Below, one piece after another: positions 1-7,447 of a DNA stretch of 29,612 nt. This DNA is from Chloroflexota bacterium (GTDB taxonomy: Bacteria > Chloroflexota > UBA11872): NCBI GenBank assembly GCA_026707185.1, contig JAPOXI010000083.1:1-29612 (forward strand), written 5' to 3'. The position numbers were made by a program, and so were the translations under genes. The stretch's first letter is position 1. Each line of letters opens with the position of its first letter. Under the pieces are notes generated by a model, which had not been told where the DNA came from, did no database searches, and saw nothing but the letters and a program-made list of their open reading frames with translations.

Positions 1-1
1 C

Positions 2-232
2 GCGATGCTGACCGACGACCAGGCCGTGGCCGTGGTCTACCAGCAGGACTGGGAAATCAACAGCTCCACCATCACGTCGAGCAAGGAGAACACGATCGCG
101 TTAGAGTCCCCGCCCGTCGGCATGTTCCTGCGCATGACCTCCGTCGGCGGCCGGCTGCGCGACGATTCGGAACGAAAGGCCGTGTGCCAAATCCACTATT
201 CGTGCGTGCAGCAGCGAGGAACCAAGCGATAG
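2..232 (+). CDS. 3' end of an unidentified gene (partial)
   Basis: The frame is open to the left edge of the window and closes with TAG, so this is probably the C-terminal part (about 75 residues visible) of a gene that starts outside. A Met codon at position 5 lies in frame but has no ribosome binding site that can be judged. I recognise no domain. The visible part is mixed polar and beta-prone, with two Cys near the end. Because about 230 bases of non-coding sequence separate it from the ABC transporter, it probably belongs to an earlier transcription unit. It could also be a chance open frame. Confidence 0.4.
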   Translation, partial: AMLTDDQAVAVVYQQDWEINSSTITSSKENTIALESPPVGMFLRMTSVGGRLRDDSERKAVCQIHYSCVQQRGTKR

Positions 233-315
233 CCGGAACACACGCCGGCCTCACTCGGTGGCGCGATTGTTGCCTGCGCACCGGTGAGCGCGACGGAGAG
301 AACATGGACATTCGT

Positions 316-344
316 TTGACAGGCTTCCGGAGCCGGTGTTAGAC
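316..344 (+). promoter_or_regulatory. Possible sigma-70-type promoter for the ABC importer operon
   Basis: A perfect TTGACA hexamer (316-321) is followed after 17 bases by TTAGAC (339-344), which is a poor match to the -10 consensus. A second candidate is TTGACG at 382-387 with TGTAGC at 406-411. Both lie in the 234-base gap before the solute-binding-protein gene, where a promoter is expected. The weak -10 boxes keep confidence low. Confidence 0.25.
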
Positions 345-466
345 AGTGCGCCCTAGGGAGGCTTGTCGGGCTGAACGACAGTTGACGGGTCGCCCTGTTT
401 TGGCGTGTAGCGGACCGGTGACACTTGGTTGTGCGTCGCCCGTGTCCACCGATATGGGGAGGTTTC

Positions 467-2005
467 ATGAGCGGATCAATGACTCGACGTAAGGTCATCC
501 GCGCGCTTGGGGTAGGTTCCCTTGGCGGCGCGTCGGTGGCCATTCTCGCGGCTTGCGGAGAGACCCAGGTCGTTGAGGTCGAGAAGATCGTCGAGAAGGA
601 AGTTCCGGTCGAGCGGGTCGTCGAGAAGGAAGTTCCGGTCGAGCGGGTTGTCGAGAAGGTCGTTGAGAAGGAAGTTCCGGTCGAAGTTCAGAAGGTCGTC
701 GAGGTCGAGAAGGTCGTCACCAGGGAAGTCATGGTCGAGGCCCCAGCCCAGATGGAACCGACCCCGCCAATTCAGTTCATGAACTACTGGGCGGCTGGGA
801 CGCGCTGGGAGACGATGAAGGCCGGCCTGGAGGAATTCGACAAGCAGTTCCCGAACGTCAAGTACGACCTCATTCCAATCCCACCCGGGTTCTACCGCGA
901 CAAGGTGAACATCATGTTCGCGGCGGGCACGGTTGGTGACGTCGTTGTGCTGAACGGCGCGCGGATGCGCGAGTTCGCGCCGGGTCTCGTGCAGCTCCAG
1001 GACCACGTCGACAAGGCCGGTATCGACCTTGACGACTTCCTCATCCTGTCGCGCGAAAACCCTGACGACCCGAGCCTCCAAAACCTGGACATCGATGGGG
1101 TGCTCTACGGCATGCCCTTCATGTCAGCGGTCAACGGCTACGTCTACAACATCGACAAGTTCGACGCCGATGGCGTGGACGCGCCGACGGCTGACTGGAC
1201 CTGGGACTCGCAGTTGGAGGCGGCCCGGCAGCTCACCAACGCCGAGACCAATGAGTACGGTCTGCACCACGGTACCGGCGGCGAATTCCGCTGGCTGCCC
1301 TTGATCAGCGCCAACGGCGGCTGGCTGTTCACCGAGCGGACCCGCCCGGCACCGGCCTCCGGTTTCGCCACCGAGGGTGGACTCGAGGCGTTCGAGTGGT
1401 ACGTCAACGCCACTTACGAGGAGGGCGTAGGCGTCCCCCTCGGCGAGTTGTCGCAGTTGCTGACCGAAGGCATTACGGCACCGTTCGCGACCGGCAAGAT
1501 CGGCATGGAGCCCGGTGGCATTCACGGCCCCGGCGGCCGCAAGCTTCGCGTTGGCGGCCGATTCGAGTGGGACAACATGCCGTCGCCGCGATCGCCGATC
1601 GGTGAGGTCGCCTACTCCACGAACGAGTTGGGGCACTTCATCACCGTCAAGGCGCTTGAGCACGGCACGGTCGAGGCCTCGGTCATCCTCACGTCGTTCA
1701 TCGCGGGTGAGTACTTCCAGGGCCTGGTCGCCGACGGACGCGGAGCAATTCCGATGCACCGCGCGGCGATCAACAGCGACCGGTACCTCGGCTTCCAGCC
1801 GGGCATGCCCCGCAGCATGGAGCTCATCCGGGACCACTTCCTGAGCCCGGACGCCTACGGCCTCATGTTCTTCAGCGGCTGGGCGCAGTGGTGGAACATC
1901 CTGCACGACGAAACGCAGCCCGCGATCGTCGGCGAGATTCCAGCCCGCGAAGCTCTGTTGAACGCGCAGGCCGCGTGCGACAAGCACCTGGCTACGCTGC
2001 AATAG
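467..2005 (+). CDS. Sugar ABC transporter solute-binding lipoprotein
   Basis: This is an extracellular solute-binding protein of the family 1 (MalE/UgpB) type, 512 aa, that captures a carbohydrate and delivers it to the permeases encoded downstream. The ATG at 467 was chosen because GGGGAGG (456-462) sits 4 bases upstream; a TTG start at 425 would add 14 unlikely residues. The N-terminus has a twin-arginine motif (TRRKVIRAL, residues 6-14), a hydrophobic segment and a lipobox LAAC with Cys30, so it is probably exported by Tat and lipid-anchored. Residues about 34-85 form a Val/Glu/Lys-rich repeat (VEKEVPVERV units) that acts as a spacer, a habit common in Chloroflexota binding proteins. The binding domain follows and ends with a Trp-rich segment. 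The substrate cannot be read from the sequence. Confidence 0.93.
   Translation: MSGSMTRRKVIRALGVGSLGGASVAILAACGETQVVEVEKIVEKEVPVERVVEKEVPVERVVEKVVEKEVPVEVQKVVEVEKVVTREVMVEAPAQMEPTPPIQFMNYWAAGTRWETMKAGLEEFDKQFPNVKYDLIPIPPGFYRDKVNIMFAAGTVGDVVVLNGARMREFAPGLVQLQDHVDKAGIDLDDFLILSRENPDDPSLQNLDIDGVLYGMPFMSAVNGYVYNIDKFDADGVDAPTADWTWDSQLEAARQLTNAETNEYGLHHGTGGEFRWLPLISANGGWLFTERTRPAPASGFATEGGLEAFEWYVNATYEEGVGVPLGELSQLLTEGITAPFATGKIGMEPGGIHGPGGRKLRVGGRFEWDNMPSPRSPIGEVAYSTNELGHFITVKALEHGTVEASVILTSFIAGEYFQGLVADGRGAIPMHRAAINSDRYLGFQPGMPRSMELIRDHFLSPDAYGLMFFSGWAQWWNILHDETQPAIVGEIPAREALLNAQAACDKHLATLQ
588..660 (+). repeat. 30-bp tandem repeat encoding the lipoprotein spacer
   Basis: Two identical 30-base units (588-617 and 618-647) and a diverging third copy encode VEKEVPVERV repeats. 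Related, less regular units continue to about 720. The unit keeps the reading frame (10 codons), so copy number could change by slippage without breaking the gene. Confidence 0.85.
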
Positions 2006-2047
2006 GCACGATTCGCACTCATTCAAGCCATTGAATGACGGCGATGT

Positions 2048-2082
2048 GTCGGGCGGGCGCCACAAGCTGGCGCTCGCCCGAC
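2048..2082 (+). other. Intercistronic hairpin between binding-protein and permease genes
   Basis: Arms 2048-2062 and 2068-2082 can pair over 15 bp (one G-U pair) around the 5-base loop CAAGC. No T-run follows and the permease gene starts 21 bases later, so it is more likely an mRNA-stabilising or partial-attenuation element than a full terminator. A comparable arrangement is known from E. coli malE-malF, where REP sequences between the genes protect the abundant binding-protein message. Confidence 0.7.
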
Positions 2083-2103
2083 CGCCTATGAACTGAGGCA
2101 ACT

Positions 2104-2991
2104 TTGCGAACGACACGATGGCAACGCTGGAGCGGATTGCTGTTCATTACGCCCTGGCTGATCACATTTCTTTGGTTTACATTGGGACCGTTTATTGCAT
2201 CAATTTTTCTTAGCTTTACCAACTATCGATTTATTGGGCTGCCGACCTGGATCGGCCTGGATAACTATGTGCGCCTCTTTACCGACGACCCCAAGTTTAT
2301 CCGCAGCATCATCAATACGCTCTACTACACCGCTGTACATGTGCCCGGAATCATGATCATGGCATTCTTTGTAGCGATTCTGCTGAATCAAAAGGTCAAG
2401 GGCCAACCCATCTACCGCACAGCCTTTTATCTGCCGTCGGTAACGGCAGGCGTCGCCACGGCATATCTCTGGATCCTTCTGCTCCAGCCAAATGGTCTCG
2501 TGAACCAGTTCCTGGGGCTCGTAGGAATCGACGGTCCGAATTGGCTGACAAGCTCAACCTGGGCCATGCCGGCCCTGATTCTCATGAGTTTCTGGGGACT
2601 GGGCACGACGATGATCATCTACCTGGCAGCGCTGCAAGGCATTCCGCAGCATCTCTATGAGGCGGCGAGTGTGGACGGCGCTGGCGTGATTCGAAAGATG
2701 TGGCACGTGACGGTCCCGATGATGACACCGGCAATTTTCCTTACCGCGGTGCTCCAGATCATCGGATCCTGGCAGGTGTTTACCCAGGCATTGATCGTGA
2801 CGAACGGCGGACCGCGAGACTCGACGCTGTTCATTCTGTTGCACCTCTACCGCACTGGTTTCGAATACTTCCAGATGGGTTACGCCTCGGCTATTGCCTG
2901 GGTCTTGTTTGTGATCATCCTGGTGTTCACGATCCTCCAGTTTGGTATTGCTCGGCGCTGGGTCTACTACGAAGGCGCCACGGAGCGCTAG
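2104..2991 (+). CDS. Sugar ABC transporter permease, MalF/UgpA type
   Basis: This is a 295-aa inner-membrane permease of the binding-protein-dependent transport family. It has about six hydrophobic segments, the first at residues 8-38, and the EAA loop that contacts the ATPase (EAASVDGAGVIRKMW, near residue 187). It pairs with a MalG-type subunit to form the channel. The start is TTG at 2104, with GAGG at 2095-2098; the nearby ATG at 2088 runs into a stop after two codons. Base composition is clearly lower in GC than the flanking genes; for example, only 20 of 60 bases at 2161-2220 are G or C. The gene ends 3 bases before the next permease, so the two are co-transcribed. Confidence 0.93.
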   Translation: MRTTRWQRWSGLLFITPWLITFLWFTLGPFIASIFLSFTNYRFIGLPTWIGLDNYVRLFTDDPKFIRSIINTLYYTAVHVPGIMIMAFFVAILLNQKVKGQPIYRTAFYLPSVTAGVATAYLWILLLQPNGLVNQFLGLVGIDGPNWLTSSTWAMPALILMSFWGLGTTMIIYLAALQGIPQHLYEAASVDGAGVIRKMWHVTVPMMTPAIFLTAVLQIIGSWQVFTQALIVTNGGPRDSTLFILLHLYRTGFEYFQMGYASAIAWVLFVIILVFTILQFGIARRWVYYEGATER

Positions 2992-2994
2992 GCG

Positions 2995-3909
2995 ATGACT
3001 GTCAGAACCGCTGACACAGGACTGGCTCCCGCTCCGGTGCCAACCGCCGGGCGTACGATCCGGTCCCGGCGCGTCCAGATTCTTCAGACTCTGTTGAAGG
3101 CGCTGTATTACTTCATCCTTATCGGCGCCAGCATTATGTACGCGATCCCGTTCCTCTGGATGATCAGGGCGTCATTGATGAGCCTTGACATGTTCTACGA
3201 ACTTCCGCAGCCATTGGTGCCCAACCCGCCCGCGTGGAACAACTACACGGATGTCTGGCAGGTTGGCCCCGTGCTCTGGTGGATCACCAATAGCTCTATT
3301 GTGTCGTTTGCCGGCGTCACCATTGGAACGTTCGTTAGTGCGCTGGTCGCTTTCGGATTTGCCAGGCTCAAGTTTCCGGGCAATCGCATATTTTTCCTCA
3401 TTGTTATTTCCACCATGATGTTGCCGCAACACGTGACGATCATTCCGCAGGTAATTCTCTTCAGAGAACTCAACTGGCTGGACACGCTGCTACCTCTGAT
3501 TATTCCGCTACTCGGTGGAGCGCCGTTCTATATTTTCCTGCTACGCCAGTTCTTTTTGACGCTGCCGCTGGAGCTTGACGAAGCAGCTGCGATCGACGGC
3601 GCGTCGCGAATGCGCGTGTTCTGGACCATTATCATTCCGCTTTCCAAGCCAGCCATCGCTACCGTCGCCGTGTTTTCCTTCATCAGCCATTGGAATGACT
3701 TCTTCTTCCCGTTGATCGTGCTGCAGTCATCCGAGCGGCTGACGCTTGCCGTGGGAATGCGCTGGCTCCAGGCGGGACAGTACGAGGCGCAGCGGCTGCA
3801 TCTGCAGATGGCCATTGCCCTGATTGCCGTCGCGCCCGTCGTGGTTCTGTTCTTCCTCGCGCAGAAGCACTTCATCCGCGGGATCGCGCTAACGGGTATC
3901 AAGGGCTGA
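2995..3909 (+). CDS. Sugar ABC transporter permease, MalG/UgpE type (copy 1)
   Basis: This 304-aa inner-membrane permease has a cytoplasmic N-terminus of about 30 residues, roughly six membrane segments and the EAA loop (ELDEAAAIDGASRMRVF, around residue 200). It ends in the C-terminal signature FIRGIALTGIKG found in this permease class. It should form the heterodimeric channel with the MalF-type protein encoded just upstream, from which it is separated by 3 bases. A close paralogue follows directly. The importer lacks a linked ATPase, so an MsmX-like shared ATPase is presumed. Confidence 0.93.
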   Translation: MTVRTADTGLAPAPVPTAGRTIRSRRVQILQTLLKALYYFILIGASIMYAIPFLWMIRASLMSLDMFYELPQPLVPNPPAWNNYTDVWQVGPVLWWITNSSIVSFAGVTIGTFVSALVAFGFARLKFPGNRIFFLIVISTMMLPQHVTIIPQVILFRELNWLDTLLPLIIPLLGGAPFYIFLLRQFFLTLPLELDEAAAIDGASRMRVFWTIIIPLSKPAIATVAVFSFISHWNDFFFPLIVLQSSERLTLAVGMRWLQAGQYEAQRLHLQMAIALIAVAPVVVLFFLAQKHFIRGIALTGIKG

Positions 3910-3958
3910 AGTTCAGGAACTCGCTGCGCGGCACCACAACTCTCCGCGCCGTTGTGCT

Positions 3959-4981
3959 ATGAGCAAACATAAGGCGGACCAAGGATCAGTCCTGTCCACA
4001 CCCGCAGGACGCTCGGTTGCTGCACGCACTCATTCGTCTGGATCATCCTCGACGCCAAGTCTCGGCGCGACCCTGGCCACACCCCTCGGGACACCCGGAC
4101 CATCCACCGCCTATTCGGGTAAGCCAATCACTGTCCGATCAAACTCCGTTCGGGTAGTTCGTGCCCTGACCAGAGCTCTCATCTACCTGGTGCTCTTAGG
4201 CGGCAGCGTCATGTATGCGATTCCGTTCATCTATATGATCCGCTGGTCGATCATGACCACCGGTCAGGTCTATGACCCAGACTTGTTTTGGCCGTTCCCC
4301 CCGTACTTCGGAAACTACACGTACGTGTGGCAGCAGCAGCCTGTTCCGTGGTGGCTGTTGAACTCGTCGATTGTGACATTCATTGGAGTGGCGGTTGGGA
4401 CCTTCGTGAGTTGCGTCGTCGCATATGGCTTCGCTCGCCTGGACTTCCCGGGCAATCGCGTGCTTTTCATGGTTCTGCTATCGACCATGATGCTGCCTTT
4501 ACACGTCACCATCATTCCCATCATCATCATCTTTAGAGATCTTGGCTGGCTCAACACACTTTGGCCGCTGATTGTCCCCGGGCTGGGAGGCGGTGCATTC
4601 GCCATTTTCATTCTGCGGCAGTTCTTCATGACGATACCCATCGAACTTGACGAGGCTGCGCGAACGGACGGCGCCTCCCGCATCGGCATTCTATTCCGAG
4701 TCATCCTGCCGCTGTCTAAGCCGGCGATTGCGACGGTTGCGGCGCTCAGCTTCATTGGCAATTGGAACGACTTCTTTTTGCCCCTCATCGTTTTGAATAC
4801 GCCGGAACGGCTCACCCTGGCAGTCGGGTTACGATATTTTGGCGCCGGACAGTACACGGAACAGCAGCACACTCTGCAAATGTCGGTTGCCATGATCGCC
4901 GTAGCGCCAATCATTGTTGTTTTCTTCTTCGCACAAAGGCATTTTATCCGAGGCATTACTCTCACCGGAATCAAGGGCTAA
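3959..4981 (+). CDS. Sugar ABC transporter permease, MalG/UgpE type (copy 2)
   Basis: This second MalG-type permease (340 aa) is strikingly similar to the preceding one: shared blocks include NSSIV, FPGNR, STMMLP, HVTIIP, LPLSKPAIATVA, ERLTLAVG and the end FIRGI-LTGIKG. The EAA loop reads ELDEAARTDGASRIG. It differs by an N-terminal extension of about 60 residues rich in Ser, Thr, Gly and Pro before the first membrane segment. The ATG at 3959 has a poor ribosome binding site, so the real start could lie further in and the extension could be shorter. It lies 49 bases after copy 1 and looks like a tandem duplication. It might be an alternative partner for the single MalF-type subunit. Confidence 0.9.
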   Translation: MSKHKADQGSVLSTPAGRSVAARTHSSGSSSTPSLGATLATPLGTPGPSTAYSGKPITVRSNSVRVVRALTRALIYLVLLGGSVMYAIPFIYMIRWSIMTTGQVYDPDLFWPFPPYFGNYTYVWQQQPVPWWLLNSSIVTFIGVAVGTFVSCVVAYGFARLDFPGNRVLFMVLLSTMMLPLHVTIIPIIIIFRDLGWLNTLWPLIVPGLGGGAFAIFILRQFFMTIPIELDEAARTDGASRIGILFRVILPLSKPAIATVAALSFIGNWNDFFLPLIVLNTPERLTLAVGLRYFGAGQYTEQQHTLQMSVAMIAVAPIIVVFFFAQRHFIRGITLTGIKG

Positions 4982-5012
4982 CGCCAGCGACTTAGACAGC
5001 CACGACCCCGCC

Positions 5013-5035
5013 CGCCAACGCTCGTCGCGTTGGCG
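5013..5035. terminator. Hairpin between convergent genes
   Basis: A perfect 9-bp stem (5013-5021 with 5027-5035) with the loop TCGTC lies in the 63-base gap between the converging permease and aminotransferase genes. Neither side has a T-run, so it may act as a Rho-assisted or bidirectional 3' end rather than a classical intrinsic terminator. Confidence 0.5.
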
Positions 5036-5044
5036 TTCGAACGT

Positions 5045-6334
5045 CTACAACGCAGCCAACACTGGCAAGTTATCGCGGACCTTTTCGGCCCCTTCCACAA
5101 TCTCCTCCATGGCCTGGGGGCCGCTGAGCATCATGTTCTGGGTTATCCATAGGTCTTCGGCCGCGCAGGCGCGTTCGGCGTGGGGGCAGGCCATGGATGC
5201 GTAGTCCACGTCGGGTGCTCCGTCGCCCCGAGGCCAGACCAGCGAGAGTTCGCCGTTGGGGTCGCTGAACAGGTCGGCACGATTCATAGGGCGTCGGTAG
5301 CCGGCCCGGATTCCCAATCCCTCTGCCTGCATGGCTTCGACAAAGCGATCCCGGGGCAATCCGTCAAACCCTTCGGGGTCGTAGCGCACGATGTGCAGGT
5401 GGTTGGCGTTGCGGGTTACGTAGGGGTCCTCGCGGCGCGACGAGAGTCCATCCACGTCTTCCAGAAGCTCGGCCACGTACCGGCCATTCTCCGACCGTCG
5501 GCGGGTCTGGCCCTCCAGCCGATCCAACTGCGCGCTGGCCAGAGCAGCCAGCACGCCACCCAGCCGACGGTTGCCGGAGCTATAGGGGAACCACTCGTCG
5601 GGTTCGGCGGCCTGCCCGTCGATGCCCATCTCGCCGAACCGCATCACGCGTCCGCCGATGTCCATTTCCGAGTAGGCGATGGCGTGTTTGTAGATCTCGA
5701 GATCGTTCGTCATCACCGCTCCACCGACGCCCGGCGTGAGGTTCTTGCCTGGGCCCAGGCTGAAGCAGCCAACATCGCCGATCGTGCCGAGTCCGCGATC
5801 GTTCCAGGTGGACCCGTGCGCGTGCGCGGCGTCCTCAATTACCTTGAGGTCGTGCCGCCGCGCAATGTCGAGCACCGCTCCCATGTCGCAGGGCAACCCG
5901 CCGAAATGCACCGTCATGATTGCGCCCGTGCGCTGGGTAATCGCCGCTTCGATCAGGCGCGGATCGATGTTGTACGTCTCAGGGTCCATGTCAACGAAAA
6001 TCGGTACGAGACCCACGTTCAGGGCCGCCGTCGGGCTGGCCATGTACGTGTAGGGCGAGAGCAACACCTCGGAGCCTCTCGAAAGACGCAGGGCTCGGAG
6101 CGCGATTTCCAGGGCGCTCGTCCCGCTGCTCACCGCCAGGCAGTACGCGGCACCTTGATACGCCGCGAAGGACCGCTCGAAATTGATGAGACTTCGATCG
6201 CCCTCGCCACTCGCCCAGTTGCCGGTTCGCAACGCCTCGACCACGGCCTCAACTTCAGATTCGTCGAATTCGGGCCAGGCGTTATACGGCTCAGTTCGGA
6301 TGGGCGTCCCGCCCTGCAGCGCCAGCGCAGCCAT
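5045..6334 (-). CDS. DegT/DnrJ/EryC1/StrS family PLP-dependent aminotransferase
   Basis: This 429-aa protein is a fold-type I PLP enzyme of the sugar aminotransferase family. The family transfers an amino group to keto-sugars, often nucleotide-linked, although some members act on cyclitols or as dehydratases. Visible motifs are the phosphate-binding SSGTSALEIALRAL (69-82), the cofactor-ring Asp in IEDAAHAHG (Asp168), and CFSLGPGKNLTPGVGG with the Schiff-base Lys197. The protein is somewhat longer than the usual 370-400 residues. The ATG at 6334 has GGAAAG upstream. The gene is convergent with the importer and divergent from the methyltransferase gene. The sugar substrate is unknown; the nearby Gfo/Idh/MocA gene is a common partner of such enzymes. 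Confidence 0.9.
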   Translation of the reverse strand: MAALALQGGTPIRTEPYNAWPEFDESEVEAVVEALRTGNWASGEGDRSLINFERSFAAYQGAAYCLAVSSGTSALEIALRALRLSRGSEVLLSPYTYMASPTAALNVGLVPIFVDMDPETYNIDPRLIEAAITQRTGAIMTVHFGGLPCDMGAVLDIARRHDLKVIEDAAHAHGSTWNDRGLGTIGDVGCFSLGPGKNLTPGVGGAVMTNDLEIYKHAIAYSEMDIGGRVMRFGEMGIDGQAAEPDEWFPYSSGNRRLGGVLAALASAQLDRLEGQTRRRSENGRYVAELLEDVDGLSSRREDPYVTRNANHLHIVRYDPEGFDGLPRDRFVEAMQAEGLGIRAGYRRPMNRADLFSDPNGELSLVWPRGDGAPDVDYASMACPHAERACAAEDLWITQNMMLSGPQAMEEIVEGAEKVRDNLPVLAAL

Positions 6335-6448
6335 GCGTAACGTTCTTTCCGGCTCCGTTCCATCGGAACGAGTGGGTCGCCCGTATGCTACGTCCCGGGG
6401 TCCCGAGGCGTCGTTCGGTGCCGACTGCCGTTCGTCCTACGGCAAGAT

Positions 6449-7351
6449 GTGGGAACCAGACGTGGAGACCCCGGGGCACCCTTGAGCCGCAATCCGCCGC
6501 CTGACGTGGCCGTGGGCCGTGTTTGTCATGGGGACAACCTGCCGATCCTCAAGCAGTTGCCGACCGCGTCCGTGAATCTCATCTACACCGACCCGCCGTT
6601 CAACACCGGTCGAGAGCAGTCTCGAACGAGGCTGCGCACGCAGCATGACCCCGATGGCGACCGCACCGGATTCCAGGGACGCCGCTATCGCACCGCGAAG
6701 GGCGTCACGCGAACCTTCGTCGACGAGTTCGACGACTACCTGGCGTTCCTGGAGCCGCGACTGGTCGAGGCCCACCGCCTGCTGGCGCCCGCCGGATCCC
6801 TCTACCTGCACCTAGACTACCGGGAGGTGCACTACGCCAAGGTCTTGCTTGACGACATCTTCGGCCGCGACTGCTTCCTGAACGAGATCATCTGGGCCTA
6901 TGACTACGGAGCGCGAGCCAAGCGCAGGTGGCCAGCCAAACACGACAACATCCTGGTTTACGTGCGCGATCCTGATCGCTACTACTTCAGTACCGATGAG
7001 ATCGAGCGCATCCCGTATATGGCGCCAGGGCTGGTAGGCCCTGAGAAGGCCGCCCGCGGGAAACTGCCCACCGACACCTGGTGGCACACCATCGTGCCCA
7101 CCAGCGGCAAGGAACGGACGGGCTATCCGACGCAGAAACCGCTGGGAGTCGTCCGCCGCATCGTGCAGGCCTCGTCGCGCCCCGGAGACCTTTTGCTGGA
7201 CTGCTTCGCCGGTAGCGGAACGCTGGGACAGGCTGCCCATGAGCTCGGCCGCCGCTTCATCCTCATCGACAACAATCGTCAAGCCCTCGAGGTAATGTCG
7301 AGCCGCTTTCGCGGCATGGATGGCATCGAGTTCAAGGATTTTGCCGGCTAG
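6449..7351 (+). CDS. Site-specific DNA methyltransferase, beta class (orphan)
   Basis: This is an S-adenosylmethionine-dependent amino-methyltransferase (N6-adenine or N4-cytosine) of about 300 aa. The catalytic motif IV DPPF (residues 48-51) comes before the AdoMet-binding motif I DCFAGSGT (251-258), which is the beta-class order shared with CcrM/HinfI-type and type III Mod enzymes. TGYPTQKPLGVV, just before motif I, is the usual motif X-like segment. No restriction endonuclease gene is next to it, so it is solitary and more likely regulatory than part of a restriction system. The start is uncertain: GTG at 6449 has little upstream signal, and TTG at 6482 with GGAG at 6465 is an alternative. 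The target sequence cannot be predicted. Confidence 0.88.
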   Translation: MGTRRGDPGAPLSRNPPPDVAVGRVCHGDNLPILKQLPTASVNLIYTDPPFNTGREQSRTRLRTQHDPDGDRTGFQGRRYRTAKGVTRTFVDEFDDYLAFLEPRLVEAHRLLAPAGSLYLHLDYREVHYAKVLLDDIFGRDCFLNEIIWAYDYGARAKRRWPAKHDNILVYVRDPDRYYFSTDEIERIPYMAPGLVGPEKAARGKLPTDTWWHTIVPTSGKERTGYPTQKPLGVVRRIVQASSRPGDLLLDCFAGSGTLGQAAHELGRRFILIDNNRQALEVMSSRFRGMDGIEFKDFAG

Positions 7352-7447
7352 GCCAAACGCACCCGAATACCCCCTGAGTGGTCAGTCCGCCAAGCATTTC
7401 ACTTTCGTATACCATCCCGGCGAACCTGCTGGCGGGAGCACAAGGGC

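Noticed and set aside
5180..6340. Long + strand open frame of 386 codons opposite the aminotransferase gene
   Set aside because: The minus-strand frame carries the complete DegT-family motifs including the PLP lysine; the + strand frame has no recognisable domain and is a GC-rich shadow.
6356..6370. 6-bp palindrome CGTTCC-ATC-GGAACG between the divergent aminotransferase and methyltransferase genes
   Set aside because: It is short and single, with no recognisable operator family and no repeat elsewhere in the gap, so it was not listed as a feature.
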